A stretch of 64,000 nucleotides of DNA from JAJECS01 sp965243625 (GCA_965243625.1 CBDEVI010000002.1:1922001-1986000); one strand, 5' to 3'; shown: positions 8,472 through 17,740, numbered from the stretch's first letter. The notes: a model not told the origin generated them from the letters alone. Numbers and translations: made by a program.

Positions 8472-9320
8472 ATGCACGAAAGTCAACGACAACCCCAGTT
8501 TTCCCTTGCGACGAGCATGTGGGGCGAAGTGCCGACAACCACGCTCACCGAAGCGCTCGCGGAAGTGACCGCGGCAAACTTCGAGGCGATCGAGTTCTGG
8601 CCGCCGCTGTGTCCCCTGATTTCCGCTGACATGCGGAAAAACGCTCGGTCGGCATTTGAGCTGGCCAAGGTTCGGCCGACCTCGATGCACGCGCCGCTTA
8701 CCCCGACGGTCAACCTTGCGGCCGTGGATGAGCTCGAGCGGCGCCTCTCCGTGTACGAGGTCGCCGCGTGGCTCGCCCCCTATGCCGACCTTGGCGGCGA
8801 CGTGGTGGTGATTCACCCGACCGGCGCCGCCTTCAGCGGCGAAGGGGCGATGGCTATCAACGTCGAGGCGGCCACCGACGCGGCCCGCCGGTCAGTCGAC
8901 GAGCTCTATTCGATCGCCGATCGCCTGGGCCTGCGGATTGCCTGCGAAAACCTCATGGAGCGCGGCACGCCGCGCCCGCTATGCCGCATGGAGCAGCTGC
9001 GCGCGTTCGTCGACCCCTACCCGGAAACGGTGGGGATCTGCCTGGACACCGGCCACGCGGCGGTGAACGGCCTGAATCCGGCGTCGGAGGCGCGCACCGC
9101 GGGCGAGCGGCTGATTGCGACGCACCTGCAGGACACCGATGCCCTTGACGACCGGCATTGGGTGCCGGGCGCCGGCCACATCGACTGGGACGAACTGGTG
9201 TCCACGCTTCGCCAGATCGACTACACGGGTCGATGGACTTTTGAGTTGAGCTCACGCGACAACCCGCCGGCGTCCGTCGCGGGCGCCGCACACCAAGTGG
9301 CGTTGGCGTGGAGTGATTGA
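8472..9320 (+). CDS. Sugar phosphate isomerase/epimerase family protein (xylose isomerase-like TIM barrel)
   Basis: 282 residues with the AP-endonuclease-2 TIM-barrel pattern. Strand-end acidic and His residues sit in EAIEFWPP, VVVIHPTG, IACENLMER, GICLDTGHA, and WTFELSS near the C-terminus. These Glu/Asp/His positions are the usual divalent-metal ligands. Members isomerise or epimerise sugars and inositols, or act on related keto-sugars; the substrate cannot be read from sequence. The ATG at 8472 was preferred over upstream in-frame codons because residues before it are low-complexity. The gene stands alone, followed after about 190 bp by a solute-binding lipoprotein. Confidence 0.85.
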   Translation: MHESQRQPQFSLATSMWGEVPTTTLTEALAEVTAANFEAIEFWPPLCPLISADMRKNARSAFELAKVRPTSMHAPLTPTVNLAAVDELERRLSVYEVAAWLAPYADLGGDVVVIHPTGAAFSGEGAMAINVEAATDAARRSVDELYSIADRLGLRIACENLMERGTPRPLCRMEQLRAFVDPYPETVGICLDTGHAAVNGLNPASEARTAGERLIATHLQDTDALDDRHWVPGAGHIDWDELVSTLRQIDYTGRWTFELSSRDNPPASVAGAAHQVALAWSD

Positions 9321-9429
9321 GCGGCCGCGACCGCGGCCGGTTCCAGCCACTAAGTCGAGCGGCGGTCGCGGGATAGATGAGAAGGGAACGCCTGGGCTGG
9401 CGCTCTGGACCAGAAAGATTCCGCGACGG

Positions 9430-9435
9430 TATAGT
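9430..9435 (+). promoter_or_regulatory. Probable -10 element of the first solute-binding protein gene
   Basis: TATAGT at 9430-9435 is preceded after 18 bp by TGGACC, a partial -35 match. This leaves a leader of roughly 70 nt before the ATG at 9513. A GGGGAGGG Shine-Dalgarno sits just upstream of that ATG. Confidence 0.35.
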
Positions 9436-9512
9436 CGCCCGACAGGCGCCGGATACCTTGCGGTGGGTTTTTTGTCCCGTCGCCAAGCCGGCCAAATGGG
9501 GAGGGCACACGT

Positions 9513-11486
9513 ATGAGCCATCACATTCGCGCGGGCGTCTCGCGTCGGCGCGTCCTCAAGGGCGCGACTGCGGGACTGTTTGGCGCAGCCGGGGCAGCCG
9601 TGCTGGCGGCGTGCGGTGAAACGCAGGTCGTCACCAAGGAAGTCATCAAGGAAGTCCCGGTCGAGACGGTCGTGACCAAGGAAGTCGTCAAGGAAGTCCC
9701 GGTCGAGACGGTCGTGACCAAGGAAGTCGTCAAGGAAGTTCCCGTCGAGAAGCTGGTGACCACCGAGGTCGTCAAGCAAGTCGAGGTCATCAAGGAAGTC
9801 GCCGTCGAGGTCGAGAAGGTCGTGACCAAGGAAATCATCAAGGAGGTCCAAGTCGAGGCCCCGATGGAGATTCCGGAGGGTCCGATCAGCGGCGGCACGC
9901 TGCGGCACAGCGCCGGCGGCGGCAACACCCAGGACATCTTCAACCCGCTCAAGCAGGTCAGCAGCTCGCAGGCCTACATCACCGACTACGTGTTCCTGCC
10001 GTTGTGGTATGGCGACACCTGGGGCACGGGTGACACGCCGGCCATGACGGGCGAATGGGACGTGGCTGTGGCCAACCGTTGGGACGAGGTCGAGCGAGGC
10101 CGCGTCTACAACTTCCACATCAATCCGGACGTCAAGTGGCACGACGGCCTGCCGGTGACGGCGGACGACGTGCTGTTCGGCACCAAGTTGGGCCTGGACA
10201 AGAACTACGGCTCGGGCATGCACAAGAAGTCCTGGGGCCGCATCGAGGGCGCCGAGGCCTGGGGCGAGAACCCCACGGACAACGTGGAAGACGTTCCCGG
10301 CCTGGCGAAGCTGGACGAGATGACGGTGCAGGTCGCGATCGACCGGCCCGACCCGGCATGGTGGGCGAGCCGCGACTGGCACCTGCCGCCGATGGCCCAG
10401 CACCACTACGCGGGTCTGGAGCCGGCGACAGCGCTCGAGACGCGCGCCACGCACCTCTTGGGCAACGGCCCGATGATCTGGAACCGCTACGTCTCGCAGC
10501 AGTTCGCCGACATGGCGGGGAACAAGGACTTCGCCTACGGCGCGCCGTACGTCGACGACTACGTCGTGCGCTACGGTGACCGGACCGCGCTGGACGCGGC
10601 CATGGAGGCCGGCGAGCAGGACTTCCACCGCGGGAGCAACATCGAGGCCTTCCAGCGCCTCGCGAGCCTGGCGCACCTGCGGCCGTTCCCGCAGCGCTCG
10701 CCGTTCGGCGGGCACGTGTTCTTCAACCAGACCGCCGAGGTCTTCGCCGACATGACCCTCGAGCAGCAGTCGCTGATGATCGAGGCCATGGTGCGGGCGG
10801 TGGACCGGGACACGGTCAACAACGAGCTCCACGCGGGCACGCTGTTCATCTCGGACTACATCTTTGAGCACGTGGCGCTGATGCAGGACCCGCCGGAGGG
10901 CACCTTCCGCGCCCTGCCCTACGACCCGGACGCGGCGCGCGCCCTGGTCGAGGAAGCCCAGTGGGACTCCGAGAAGGTGATCAACTGGATCAAGTGGGGG
11001 CCGCCGTCGCCGACGGACCTGGCGCTCAAGAACTACTGGGAGCAGGTGGGCATCCAGGTTGAGTTCTTCTTGGTCGACGGCTCGGCGGTGATCGAGAAGC
11101 TCTACCAGGAGCGCGTGCACGACATGGTCATGGCGAACATGGGCGGCGACCAGGCCGTCGTGGACGCATGCCTGCGCGTGTGCAGCGACCGGGTGTACGA
11201 GCTCGGTGGCTGGAACCACTCGAACATCAACCGCCCGTGGATCGACGAGGCCTACGCCGACATGCTCGCGGCGGAGAACAACGAGGCGCTGCGCGAGCGG
11301 TGGATCGAGTTCGCCACGCGACTCCACTCCAAGGGCAACATGGTGGCCGGACTGTTTTGGCGCGGTTCACTGCGGAACCTGTATCACAGGCGTCTGCAGG
11401 GGGCGTTCTACATGCAGTTCTACGCCATGCCGGTGCACTCGCCGATCGAGCGCGTGTGGCTGGACGACTACTGGGAAGAGCGGTAG
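9513..11486 (+). CDS. ABC transporter solute-binding lipoprotein, family 5 (peptide/nickel type), with repeat stalk
   Basis: 657 residues. The N-terminus combines a twin-arginine-like motif (SRRRVLKG), a hydrophobic segment and a lipobox (LAAC, Cys at ~34), so it is probably exported folded and lipid-anchored. Residues ~40-115 are a repetitive charged stalk of V-x-K-E-V-(V/I)-K-E-V-P-V-E units. The rest is a family-5 extracellular binding domain (DppA/OppA-like), with WHDGLPVTADDV and LPYDPDAARALVEEA as typical segments. No permease or ATPase for this class is adjacent, so it must use a transporter encoded elsewhere. It is paralogous to the gene at 11930. A strong 15-bp hairpin follows the stop. 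The ligand is unknown. Confidence 0.93.
   Translation: MSHHIRAGVSRRRVLKGATAGLFGAAGAAVLAACGETQVVTKEVIKEVPVETVVTKEVVKEVPVETVVTKEVVKEVPVEKLVTTEVVKQVEVIKEVAVEVEKVVTKEIIKEVQVEAPMEIPEGPISGGTLRHSAGGGNTQDIFNPLKQVSSSQAYITDYVFLPLWYGDTWGTGDTPAMTGEWDVAVANRWDEVERGRVYNFHINPDVKWHDGLPVTADDVLFGTKLGLDKNYGSGMHKKSWGRIEGAEAWGENPTDNVEDVPGLAKLDEMTVQVAIDRPDPAWWASRDWHLPPMAQHHYAGLEPATALETRATHLLGNGPMIWNRYVSQQFADMAGNKDFAYGAPYVDDYVVRYGDRTALDAAMEAGEQDFHRGSNIEAFQRLASLAHLRPFPQRSPFGGHVFFNQTAEVFADMTLEQQSLMIEAMVRAVDRDTVNNELHAGTLFISDYIFEHVALMQDPPEGTFRALPYDPDAARALVEEAQWDSEKVINWIKWGPPSPTDLALKNYWEQVGIQVEFFLVDGSAVIEKLYQERVHDMVMANMGGDQAVVDACLRVCSDRVYELGGWNHSNINRPWIDEAYADMLAAENNEALRERWIEFATRLHSKGNMVAGLFWRGSLRNLYHRRLQGAFYMQFYAMPVHSPIERVWLDDYWEER
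9626..9866 (+). repeat. Coding tandem repeats of the KEVPVE stalk (first copy)
   Basis: Near-exact units of about 39 bp (gtcgtgaccaaggaagtcg and onward) recur several times. They encode the charged Val/Lys/Glu stalk between the lipid anchor and the ligand-binding domain. Later units decay into variants. Such arrays are prone to slippage and assembly collapse. Confidence 0.8.
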
Positions 11487-11533
11487 CGCCTACCGCCATG
11501 CCGGCGCTCAACGCGGCGGCATGAGCCCAGATC

Positions 11534-11567
11534 GAGGAGCCGGCGGTCGAATGACCGCCGGCTCCTC
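11534..11567 (+). terminator. Hairpin after first solute-binding protein gene
   Basis: A perfect 15-bp inverted repeat (arms 11534-11548 and 11553-11567, loop GAAT) begins 47 bp after the stop codon. The stem is very GC-rich but no T-tract follows. It may be a non-canonical terminator or an mRNA 3'-stabilising structure. Confidence 0.6.
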
Positions 11568-11929
11568 GGCGTTTCGGCGTGTCTCACCGCCGAGCCCACG
11601 GCGTGGTTGACGAGATTCGTCCCTGTAAACTACGGTGCCGCAAAGTGCGGGCATACGTTGGGCCAGTGCATGCTGGATATGCGTAATCCGACGAGCAGGC
11701 GAAGCCGCACGCCCCGCACGCCATCCGTCCGAATCGTGTCCACGTCGATCCAGTCGGGCGAGCCCACATTTCACGCCTGGCCCGGCCGCCGCTCCTCCAA
11801 CGCACACAGTTCCGCGGTCAACCGCCGACTGACTGAAGGGAGGAGGTCCAGACGCATACGCGGATAGCCGTTGGGACCGTGGTCGGACACTGACTCTTAC
11901 GCAGCACCTAACCAGGGGAGGGATTACAG
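11568..11929. other. Intergenic leader upstream of second solute-binding protein gene
   Basis: Counting the hairpin, 443 bp separate the two paralogous binding-protein genes. No convincing reading frame is present. TTGACG near 11617 and TAAACT near 11635 look promoter-like, but their spacing (13 bp) is too short for a standard sigma-70 pair. A strong AGGGGAGGG Shine-Dalgarno lies at 11914-11922. Confidence 0.45.
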
Positions 11930-13987
11930 ATGCTTGACGTTGGAAAGAAAATGATGACCCGCCGAAACCTGATTCGGGGAGCGAGTGCGGGTCTCTTTGG
12001 AGCAGCGGGTGCGGCCGTACTCGCGGCGTGTGGCGAGGCGCAGGTCGTCGAGCGCATCGTCACCCAGGAAGTGATCAGAGAGGTCCCGGTCGAGACCATC
12101 GTGACCAAGGAAGTGGTCAAGGAGGTCCCGGTCGAATCCGTGGTGACCAAGGAGGTCGTCAGGGAGGTCCCGGTCGAGAAGGTCGTGACGCAGGTAATCG
12201 CTCAGCAGGTCGTCAAGGAAGTTCCGGTCACGATCGAGAAGGTGGTCGAGGTCGAGAAGGTCGTGACGGTTGAGGTCGAGAAGGTCGTCGAGGTCGAGAA
12301 GGTCGTCACGGTCGAGGTCGAGAAGGTCATTGAGACCGAAAAGATCGTGGAGCGCCCAACGTCCGTGCAAGCCGGACAGCCGGTATACGGCGGGGACCTT
12401 AGGGTCAGCTGGGGCGGCGGGATCGCCGGCGCCAGCTTCAACAGCTACACGCAGATTTCCAGCGACCAGGCCATCGTCAACGTGGAAGTCGGCACTTCGC
12501 TGATCCACGGCGCCAGTTGGGGCGACGGCCCGTTCGCGACGCTCGAGACGCGCTTCGGCGACGGCGTCGCCAAGTCCTTCGAAGAGGTGGCGCCGGAAGA
12601 GTCCTACATCTTCCACCTCGACGAGCGCTTCACCTTCCATGACGGCAAGCCGGTGACGGCGGACGACTTCATGTACACGTTCCACATCGTCACGCACCCC
12701 GACTGGGGCGTGGGATATGGCTCCCGGCAGCTCGAGCAGCTGAAGGGGTTCAAGGCGTGGGCTGAGAACCCGACCGACAACATCGAAGACACCGGCGGGG
12801 TGAAAAAGATCGACAACATGACGATCCAGCTCACCACCGACGGCGTGCAGGAGCCCTTCTGGGCGAGCCCGAACCCCATGCAGCCCATGCCCAAGCACAT
12901 CTATGAGGCGCTGGAACCGGCCTCGGCGTTCGACACGATGGCGCTGCAACCGGTCGGCAATGGGCCGTTCAAGTTCGAGCGCTACGTCGACCAGCAGTTC
13001 GCCGAGCTGAGCCGCAACGACGACTATCCCTACGGTGCGCCGTGGGTGGACCGCTACATCGTGCGCTATGGCGACCCGTCTGCGCTCGATGCGGCGACGG
13101 AGGCGGGCGAGCTCGACTTCCTGCGCACCAGCAGCGTCGAGGCCTACGCGCGCCTGGCCGGCATGCCACACATGCAGGCGCAGCCCATGCGATCGCCGTT
13201 CGCGAGCTTGATCTTCCTCAACCACAACATCTTTGCGGAGAAGTGGCCGGACGTGAACGTCTCGCTGATGACCGAGGCGATGGTGATCGGGGCCGATCGT
13301 GTGTCGATTGCCAACAACATCATGGCGGGCACGCTCTTCGTGGACGACTACCACTTCAGCCATATCCGGTTCATGCAGGACGTGCCGATGGACGCCTATC
13401 GGGCGCTGCCATACGACCCTGAGGGGGCCAAGGCCCTGCTCGAGGAGTCCGGCTGGAACACGGACGACACGCTCACGTGGCTGGGGTGGTTCGCGCCGCG
13501 TCCGCAAGACCTCGCGCTGATGGCGAACTGGCTCGACATGGGCCTGAAGGTCGAGTTCGAAAGGGTCGACCGCGCCGTGGTGGTCGAGCACCTGTGGGAG
13601 ACCGGCGCCAACGAAATGGTCGTCGCCAACCTGGGCGGCTCGCAGGACGTGGGCGATGCGTTCCGGCGGATCGGATGCGACAACATCTGGCCCAACGGCT
13701 ACAACTACCACCACACCTGCTTCCCGGAGATCGACGCGCTCTATCAGGCAGCCTTCGACGCGCCGAACAAGGCGGCGCTGAAGGAGGCGTGGATCGAGAT
13801 CTCCCGCTACCTGCACGGTCGCGGGACGATGATCGCCGGGCAGCTGTGGAAGCACTCGCTGCTGTTCCTCTACCACCGACGCGTGAGCGGACCGTGGTGG
13901 ATGAACAACTACGCGATTCCAGCACGCAGACCCACCCACCGCGTGTGGCTCGACCCGCGCTGGTCCGGTAGGGACTACGTCGGGTAG
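11930..13987 (+). CDS. ABC transporter solute-binding lipoprotein, family 5, second paralogue
   Basis: 685 residues, similar end to end to the gene at 9513. The N-terminus has a Tat-like TRRNLIRG motif and a lipobox (LAAC, Cys ~36). A longer stalk of VTKEVV / REVPVE / VEKVVTVEVEKVVE units follows (to about residue 142), then a DppA/OppA-like domain with FHDGKPVTADDF and a typical C-terminus. The ATG at 11930 has an excellent Shine-Dalgarno 7 bp upstream; an internal ATG at 11951 would also keep the signal. No cognate permease genes adjoin. Tandem paralogues with differing stalk lengths suggest duplication followed by specialisation to different ligands. Confidence 0.93.
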   Translation: MLDVGKKMMTRRNLIRGASAGLFGAAGAAVLAACGEAQVVERIVTQEVIREVPVETIVTKEVVKEVPVESVVTKEVVREVPVEKVVTQVIAQQVVKEVPVTIEKVVEVEKVVTVEVEKVVEVEKVVTVEVEKVIETEKIVERPTSVQAGQPVYGGDLRVSWGGGIAGASFNSYTQISSDQAIVNVEVGTSLIHGASWGDGPFATLETRFGDGVAKSFEEVAPEESYIFHLDERFTFHDGKPVTADDFMYTFHIVTHPDWGVGYGSRQLEQLKGFKAWAENPTDNIEDTGGVKKIDNMTIQLTTDGVQEPFWASPNPMQPMPKHIYEALEPASAFDTMALQPVGNGPFKFERYVDQQFAELSRNDDYPYGAPWVDRYIVRYGDPSALDAATEAGELDFLRTSSVEAYARLAGMPHMQAQPMRSPFASLIFLNHNIFAEKWPDVNVSLMTEAMVIGADRVSIANNIMAGTLFVDDYHFSHIRFMQDVPMDAYRALPYDPEGAKALLEESGWNTDDTLTWLGWFAPRPQDLALMANWLDMGLKVEFERVDRAVVVEHLWETGANEMVVANLGGSQDVGDAFRRIGCDNIWPNGYNYHHTCFPEIDALYQAAFDAPNKAALKEAWIEISRYLHGRGTMIAGQLWKHSLLFLYHRRVSGPWWMNNYAIPARRPTHRVWLDPRWSGRDYVG
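12050..12355 (+). repeat. Coding tandem repeats of the KEVPVE/VEKVV stalk (second copy)
   Basis: Imperfect units built on gaggtcgagaaggtcgt and ggtcaaggaggtcccggtc recur across about 300 bp. They encode the extended charged stalk of the second binding protein. The unit differs from the first gene's array, so the arrays have been evolving separately. Confidence 0.75.
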
Positions 13988-14028
13988 GCCCCGGCGAGCG
14001 CCCCGGCTGACGGGTCGCTCACCAACGC

Positions 14029-14059
14029 AAGCGGCGGGGGTGAATCACCCCCGCCGCTT
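14029..14059. terminator. Hairpin between second binding-protein gene and convergent sialidase-like gene
   Basis: A perfect inverted repeat (aagcggcgggggtga paired with tcacccccgccgctt, separated by one base) lies 42 bp after the plus-strand stop and 45 bp beyond the minus-strand stop. It is placed to act as a bidirectional terminator. No T-tract is seen on the plus side. Confidence 0.6.
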
Positions 14060-14103
14060 CGCGTCGTGACTGCAGGACGGGCGTAGCCGCCCGCGGTTCC
14101 GGG

Positions 14104-15711
14104 TTAGTCCTCGACGACCGCCTCGAGTCGGCGAATCAGGGTTGCTCCACTCTCCGCGCCGGCGGTCCGTCCGTAAAAGGTCAGATAGCAGATTCCCAGC
14201 GGTGCGTGTTCAATCGGAATCCGACGCTGCCGATCGCCGACGCTGAGATCGGCGGCCTGCTCGGCGACGTTCCAGGAAACCGTCACGGGCACCCACGCAT
14301 CCGACGGCACGAGTTCCGCGTCCAGGCTGACGTCAATGGCCCCGTTTCGTCGGCGATCCCTGGGGTCCCAATAGGTCTCGTCGAGCACCAGATCCACGCC
14401 GGCCGAGGACTCGTCGCGCCGCAACTCGAAGCTCAACCTGCCGCGCCCGGCGAAGGGGAAGTTGCGCTCGGCCCCCAGCCGGCCGCTCCCATCGCCCTGC
14501 AGGCGCAGCGCGTGCTCCTCGTCGAGCAGCACCGTCTGCACGGCCGTCGCCGCGGTGAACGACCAACCCGCCAGGCCGTTGTCAAAGTCTTCGCGATCGC
14601 TGGTCTCGTCCAGACGATCGGGATCGACGTAGACATACTCGCAGTCTGCCCGCTCGCCGCCCGAGTGGTGGCCGAACTGCACCAGGACATCGCCTTCGGG
14701 CAGTTCCGCAAACCGCGGATAGCCAACGCGGGCGCCGTCCGGCTCGTGGCCAATCGTCCGCACGATCTCACGATAGCCGCGCCAGGTGGCGCCGTTGTCG
14801 TGCGAAACCGCGACGTTGAATACGTGGCGGCACCAGGACTCGGTGGGATAGTCGGCCCACTCTGACAACATGTCGGAGGCAAACGGCGGTCCGATCCCAT
14901 TCGTCCACACGAACAGCAACCGCCCGTCACGCAGCCGGAGCGCCTCGCCGGGCGAGCTTGACGACTTGAAGCGGCTGGGCTGCGGCGGGGACCAGATTCG
15001 TCCGTCGTCGGAGAAGGACTCGTAGAAGCACCCAAGCTGCGTGCGAATCAGCATCCACACGCGCCCGCCGTCGAGCTCGGCCACCACCGGCTCTACGGCC
15101 CCTGAGTGGCTGTGCTGTCCGCCCGACTCGACGGGCAGGTGGGTGGAATCGTGTCCCCAGGTGCGTCCGCCGTCGTCTGAGTAGCACGACTTGGAGACGT
15201 ATTTCCCCACGGCGCGTTCCACGTCGAAGTACTCCAGCGGCAGCACGATGCGGCCGTTTGGCAGGTGCAGGACGTTCATGATGGCTGCAGTGAATTCCTC
15301 GCCGTAGTCGAGTCGCACCGGGCCCTCCCACGTGGCGCCGCCATCGCGGGACACGACGTGGTAGACGTCGGTGCGTTGCTCGTGGAGCTTGGGATCCTCG
15401 CGATCCTCGGGCCACTTCAGGAACCGCATGCCGAAGAGGTGAATGTCGCCCTCGCGGTCGACGAAGTTGATGCAGCCTTCCCAGCAGCCTAGGCCCATGG
15501 GCAGCTCCATGATCACCTCGCGGGGCTCCCACGCAATGGGCCGCCCCCGTCCGTATTTGACGGTGAGGTATTCGGGAATCCACGGGTCGTAAAAGGCGCC
15601 GGACTCGAGCGACGAATGCAGCACCTTGCCCCGCGTGGACGCGCTCATGCAGCGTCCGTCCGGCAGGACGCTGATCTGCCCAGGCGTTGGGTGACGCTCG
15701 GCGAGGATCAT
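14104..15711 (-). CDS. Sialidase/BNR-repeat family protein
   Basis: 535 residues. Four Asp-box-like motifs (SRDGGATW, SDDGGRTW, SDDGRIW, SHDNGATW) spaced through the first ~370 residues mark a six-bladed beta-propeller of the neuraminidase superfamily. The C-terminal ~150 residues look like a concanavalin-like or carbohydrate-binding beta-sandwich (DFDNGLAGW then alternating strands). No secretion signal is evident from the ATG at 15711, so it may be intracellular or use another route. It is divergent from a GH20 hexosaminidase, which fits glycan breakdown. True sialidase activity is not assured because many BNR proteins act on other sugars. Confidence 0.8.
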   Translation of the reverse strand: MILAERHPTPGQISVLPDGRCMSASTRGKVLHSSLESGAFYDPWIPEYLTVKYGRGRPIAWEPREVIMELPMGLGCWEGCINFVDREGDIHLFGMRFLKWPEDREDPKLHEQRTDVYHVVSRDGGATWEGPVRLDYGEEFTAAIMNVLHLPNGRIVLPLEYFDVERAVGKYVSKSCYSDDGGRTWGHDSTHLPVESGGQHSHSGAVEPVVAELDGGRVWMLIRTQLGCFYESFSDDGRIWSPPQPSRFKSSSSPGEALRLRDGRLLFVWTNGIGPPFASDMLSEWADYPTESWCRHVFNVAVSHDNGATWRGYREIVRTIGHEPDGARVGYPRFAELPEGDVLVQFGHHSGGERADCEYVYVDPDRLDETSDREDFDNGLAGWSFTAATAVQTVLLDEEHALRLQGDGSGRLGAERNFPFAGRGRLSFELRRDESSAGVDLVLDETYWDPRDRRRNGAIDVSLDAELVPSDAWVPVTVSWNVAEQAADLSVGDRQRRIPIEHAPLGICYLTFYGRTAGAESGATLIRRLEAVVED

Positions 15712-15977
15712 CGGTGAGCCGCCGGTCGGAATCGAGGGTCGGGCCGCGTATTCGGTCCTGCCTTGGTTTCTGTCTTCACCGAATCCCTGCCTTCCCCTGT
15801 ACGAGGCGATCCCGCAACCGATAGCACCAATATCGTGAGACTCCAGATTCAGCGGCCCAGCCGGTTCCGTCAAGCGACAGCGCTGGTGCCGGTGACGTTG
15901 CGGGCGCCTGCCGGATACGACGACCGCGCGCGGGAATGGGCGGAGAATGCGCCACGGGCCGGCTAAACTCACTGGCC

Positions 15978-17525
15978 ATGCACGATTCCGACGCCATCGC
16001 CATAGTTCCGGCTCCGGCCGAAATCAGACCTCTCCTCGGACGATTTCGGCTCGGGCCCTCCACGACCATCCACCTGGCGGATGCGAGCTTCGAGCCGGTC
16101 GTTGCGCGAGAAGCACGGCGGATTCGCGCGTCGACCGGACTGGAGCTGCCGGTCGTTTCGCACGAGGCGGCCGACATCGTGATCTCATCGGACGCGTCGC
16201 TCCCGCCAGAAGGCTACCGGCTCGTCGTGAGCCCTGACGCCGTTCAGATCGACGCCGCCGACGCCGCCGCGTTGTTCTACGCCTTCCAGTCGATCCGGCA
16301 GCTGTTGCCGCCTGAGGTGGAGAACGAGCGCGTCAGCCCAGACGTTGACTGGAGCCTGCCCGCCGTGGAAGTCGTGGATTACCCGCGCTTTGCCTACCGC
16401 GGGTTGATGCTGGACTCGAGCCGGCATTTCTTCGAGGCCAGGTTTGTGAAGCGCTTCATCGACCTGATGTCACGCTACAAGTTCAACCGCTTCCATTGGC
16501 ATCTGACGGACGACCACGGATGGCGCATCGAGATCGACGCCTACCCGCGCCTGACGGAAGTGGGTGCGTGGCGACGCGAGACGATGCTCGGCAACAACCT
16601 CGAGACCTACGGCGGCGACGGCATTCCGCACGGAGGTTTCTACACGCAGGACGAAATCCGGGAGGTGCTGAACTACGCGGCCGAGCGCTGCGTGACCGTT
16701 ATTCCCGAGATCGAAATGCCGGGCCATTCCACAGCCGCGCTGACCGCCTATCCCGAATACGGGTGCCATCCCGGACCCTACGAAGTGCCTGTAAGTTGGG
16801 GGATCAAGAAAGACATCTACTCGCCTTCAGATGCCACGTTTCGCTTCCTGGAAGATGTGCTCACTGAAGTCATGCGGCTGTTTCCCAGCGAGTACATCCA
16901 CATCGGCGCGGACGAAGTGCCCAAGGACCAGTGGGAGGCGAGCAGCGTCGCGCAGGAGGTCATCGCGCGCGAGGGGCTAGCCGATGAGAACGAGCTTCAG
17001 AGCTGGTTCGTCAGCCGCATCGAGGCCTTCCTCAATGCCAACGGTCGCCGCCTCATCGGCTGGGACGAGATCCTGGAAGGCGGGCTGGCGCCGAACGCGA
17101 CCGTCATGTCATGGCGCGGCATGAGCGGTGGAGTCGAGGCGGCCAAGCAAGGGCACGACGTCATCATGACGCCCAGGGACTTCGTCTACTTCGACTATTC
17201 CCAAGGCGATCCTGCGGACGAGCCCATGGCCGGGCGCTTCGGCCACCCGATCCCGCTGGATGCCGTCTATGGGTTCGAGCCGATTCCGGAGGAGCTGACG
17301 GAGCGGGAGGCCCGACACATCCTCGGCGCTCAGGGCAACGTCTGGACGGAGTTCATCAGTACGCCCGACCACGTGGAATACATGACGTATCCGAGAGCTC
17401 TGGCCTTATCCGAGGTCGCCTGGTCGCCGAAAGCCAGACGGAGCCTCGATGGGTTTTACCGGCGGCTCAGGTCAAACATCGAGCATCTGGATGCGCTCGG
17501 CGTGAACTACCGGGCGCTCGACTAG
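15978..17525 (+). CDS. Beta-N-acetylhexosaminidase, glycoside hydrolase family 20
   Basis: 515 residues. The N-terminal ~115 residues form the small alpha/beta domain found in GH20 enzymes. The catalytic TIM barrel follows, with FNRFHWHLTDDHGWR, the family signature HIGADEVPKDQW carrying the Asp-Glu catalytic pair (around residue 315), and the late Trp motif QGNVWTEF. The enzyme releases terminal GlcNAc or GalNAc by substrate-assisted catalysis. No signal peptide is visible, so it probably acts on imported oligosaccharides. Start ATG at 15978; TAAACT about 10 bp upstream may be a -10 element, which would mean a very short leader. Divergent from the sialidase-like gene, about 266 bp apart. Confidence 0.93.
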   Translation: MHDSDAIAIVPAPAEIRPLLGRFRLGPSTTIHLADASFEPVVAREARRIRASTGLELPVVSHEAADIVISSDASLPPEGYRLVVSPDAVQIDAADAAALFYAFQSIRQLLPPEVENERVSPDVDWSLPAVEVVDYPRFAYRGLMLDSSRHFFEARFVKRFIDLMSRYKFNRFHWHLTDDHGWRIEIDAYPRLTEVGAWRRETMLGNNLETYGGDGIPHGGFYTQDEIREVLNYAAERCVTVIPEIEMPGHSTAALTAYPEYGCHPGPYEVPVSWGIKKDIYSPSDATFRFLEDVLTEVMRLFPSEYIHIGADEVPKDQWEASSVAQEVIAREGLADENELQSWFVSRIEAFLNANGRRLIGWDEILEGGLAPNATVMSWRGMSGGVEAAKQGHDVIMTPRDFVYFDYSQGDPADEPMAGRFGHPIPLDAVYGFEPIPEELTEREARHILGAQGNVWTEFISTPDHVEYMTYPRALALSEVAWSPKARRSLDGFYRRLRSNIEHLDALGVNYRALD

Positions 17526-17619
17526 CGCCAGGTCGCCGGTGGGGGATTGCCCAAAGCCTGCGAACGGCTGCCGGCGATTCAGCCGAATTGGACACGAGGA
17601 AGAGCTGTCGGGCAATCGG

Positions 17620-17691
17620 CTCCTCGGGCAGGACTCGAACCTGCAACCCTGCGGTTAACAGCCGCACGCTCTACCATTGAGCTACCGAGGA
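17620..17691 (-). tRNA. tRNA-Asn (anticodon GTT)
   Basis: On the minus strand a complete 72-nt cloverleaf can be drawn. The acceptor stem is TCCTCGG/CCGAGGA, the D arm GCTC/GAGC, the anticodon stem TGCGG/CCGCA with loop CTGTTAA, and the T arm GCAGG-TTCGAGT-CCTGC. The discriminator is G and the CCA end is not encoded. Confidence 0.95.
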
Positions 17692-17721
17692 ATGCGGTGC
17701 GGTGGGCGCTCACACGAACGT

Positions 17722-17740
17722 GGCGCCCGTGAAGGGCGCC
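17722..17740 (-). terminator. Short hairpin downstream of the 35-residue gene
   Basis: GGCGCCC and GGGCGCC pair perfectly around a 5-nt loop. It lies 31 bp beyond the stop of the small minus-strand gene and upstream of tRNA-Asn. It is a weak terminator candidate without a T-run. Confidence 0.3.

Noticed and set aside
9252..11327. Long minus-strand frames opposite the two binding-protein genes (also 11924-13939)
   Set aside because: They mirror the repeat stalk and GC-biased codons. Their Leu/Asp-rich repeats are reverse translations of KEVPVE units, and no start signals or families are seen.
11617..11640. Sigma-70 promoter TTGACG...TAAACT upstream of the second binding-protein gene
   Set aside because: The spacer is only 13 bp, too short for a standard promoter. 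It was left as a note in the intergenic entry.
9626..12355. CRISPR-like array
   Set aside because: The repeats are in-frame protein-coding units without unique spacers of constant length, and no cas genes are present.
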